Shown piece by piece: positions 63,330-64,000 of a stretch of 64,000 bases of DNA. Under the pieces are notes generated by a model. That model saw only the letters and a program-made list of their open reading frames with translations. It ran no database searches and was not told the DNA's origin. The position numbers and the translations under genes were made by a program. The stretch comes from an uncultured Gammaproteobacteria bacterium (lineage in GTDB: Bacteria > Pseudomonadota > Gammaproteobacteria > Pseudomonadales > Pseudohongiellaceae): the NCBI GenBank assembly GCA_913058135.1, contig CAJXPR010000001.1, forward strand, positions 1 through 64,000, in the 5' to 3' direction. The stretch's first letter is position 1. The number at the start of each line of letters is the position of its first letter.

Positions 63330-63992
63330 ATGACAGCCTGCTTACGATCGATCGCCCTGTTCCTCACCACGTCTGTTGCCGGCAGCCTGCTGCTGGCTTC
63401 GGGTCCGTCGGCGCTGGCCCAAACCCAGGCCCAGGAGGCCTCGGCGGAGCGTGCAGTCATTGAAATTATCCAGATCCGGCATCGTAGCCCGGCGCGGGTT
63501 CGTGACGCAGTGACCGCCGCGCTGGACCCCCGAGGGCGCGTCGGCGTGATCGACGACAAGCTGGTTATTGCCACCACTGCGGCGAATCTGCAACAGCTGA
63601 GGGATATCATCGCTGACGCCGACAGCCTTCCCAAACGTCTGATCGTCGGTGTGGATTTTGCCTTCCAGGCCGACGCCACTGACGGCAGCACGCAACAACA
63701 GAGCCAGGCAATTGAGGGTGAATCGCTGGTATTTGTAAGCCGTTCCGCAGAACCGGCGCAGGAGCCGGAAACAGAAACGGAAACCGTGCCTGCGGAAAGC
63801 CCGGATCAGCTTGCCGACAATGTGCCGCGTGTCACCATCGCCGCTGAGATTGTGGCGCCCGAAATTGCGCTGGTCAACGTCAACCTGAGTAATCCTGACG
63901 GTCTTTCGGACAATCATATCGTTCGTGTCCCGCTGGGTGCCTGGCAGCTCATTACGCCAGCGGTCGCTGTCCGAATCGACGTAGTACCCTGA
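63330..63992 (+). CDS. Exported secretin N-domain-like protein
   Basis: The 220-aa protein has a signal peptide (ending ALAQ) and one domain like the N-subdomains of secretins (IIQIRHRSPARVRDAVTAAL, VIDDKLVIATTAANLQQLRDII). An acidic linker (EPETETETVPAE) and a beta-rich C-terminal part follow. No secretin pore domain is present, so it is not itself a secretin. Role unknown. AGGAGTAA after the stop may be the ribosome site of a next gene beyond the window. Confidence 0.7.
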   Translation: MTACLRSIALFLTTSVAGSLLLASGPSALAQTQAQEASAERAVIEIIQIRHRSPARVRDAVTAALDPRGRVGVIDDKLVIATTAANLQQLRDIIADADSLPKRLIVGVDFAFQADATDGSTQQQSQAIEGESLVFVSRSAEPAQEPETETETVPAESPDQLADNVPRVTIAAEIVAPEIALVNVNLSNPDGLSDNHIVRVPLGAWQLITPAVAVRIDVVP

Positions 63993-64000
63993 AGGAGTAA

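Overview
The window looks like chromosomal DNA of a free-living, probably aquatic gammaproteobacterium. The strongest argument is the right-hand third, where serS, crcB, rarA, lolA, ftsK, trxB, aat, infA, clpA, clpS, cspD, icd, a nudJ-type NUDIX gene, mnmA, hflD, purB and a roxA-type oxygenase follow one another almost as in Pseudomonas, and partly as in E. coli. An Entner-Doudoroff operon, tusDCB-tusE, rraA and a long-form purC fit the same group. The genus cannot be fixed from the sequence alone. The first 35 bases are not biological: they are an Illumina Nextera adapter, so the window begins at a contig end and the first gene is cut there.

Layout. 36-3245: a truncated DUF3089 gene, an NhaC-type antiporter and a secreted PI-PLC-like enzyme. 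3249-7930: zwf-pgl-edd-eda on the minus strand, giving glucose-6-phosphate to pyruvate plus glyceraldehyde-3-phosphate. 8038-10350: a ZnuD-like TonB receptor with four His/Asp/Glu-rich segments and a candidate Zur-type palindrome. 10433-16922: DUF2058 gene, MFS transporter, class D beta-lactamase, then a convergent BlaI/M56-TonB regulator pair with repeated operator-like boxes, and an exported M20 peptidase. 16974-20505: serine dehydratase, a dynamin-type GTPase and a tRNA-Ser(UGA) whose 3' end is duplicated beside a cluster of small hairpins. 20682-26876: YccA, tusDCB-tusE, purC, rraA, RIO1-type kinase and a MATE exporter.

27.8-41.7 kb is an accessory metal island. It holds a CzcCBA efflux pump with a CzcI-like protein, one full-length and two short CDF transporters, a CadR/PbrR-type MerR regulator facing a TonB-dependent receptor across a typical 19-bp-spacer operator-promoter, a BASS/ACR3-type transporter and a CaCA exchanger. 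Between the intact genes lie at least four decayed copies of the same families: one CDF, one czcI-like and two TonB receptors. Twice, intact or decayed, a TonB receptor is followed on the same strand by a CDF transporter. This suggests that receptor plus CDF (once also plus a BASS transporter) is a recurring co-transcribed unit. It is the least ordinary part of the window.

41.7-64.0 kb returns to housekeeping genes: siroheme synthesis, tRNA charging and modification, chromosome segregation, lipoprotein sorting, proteolysis, TCA cycle, molybdopterin synthesis (moaCDE) and purine synthesis. It ends with a secretin N-domain protein.
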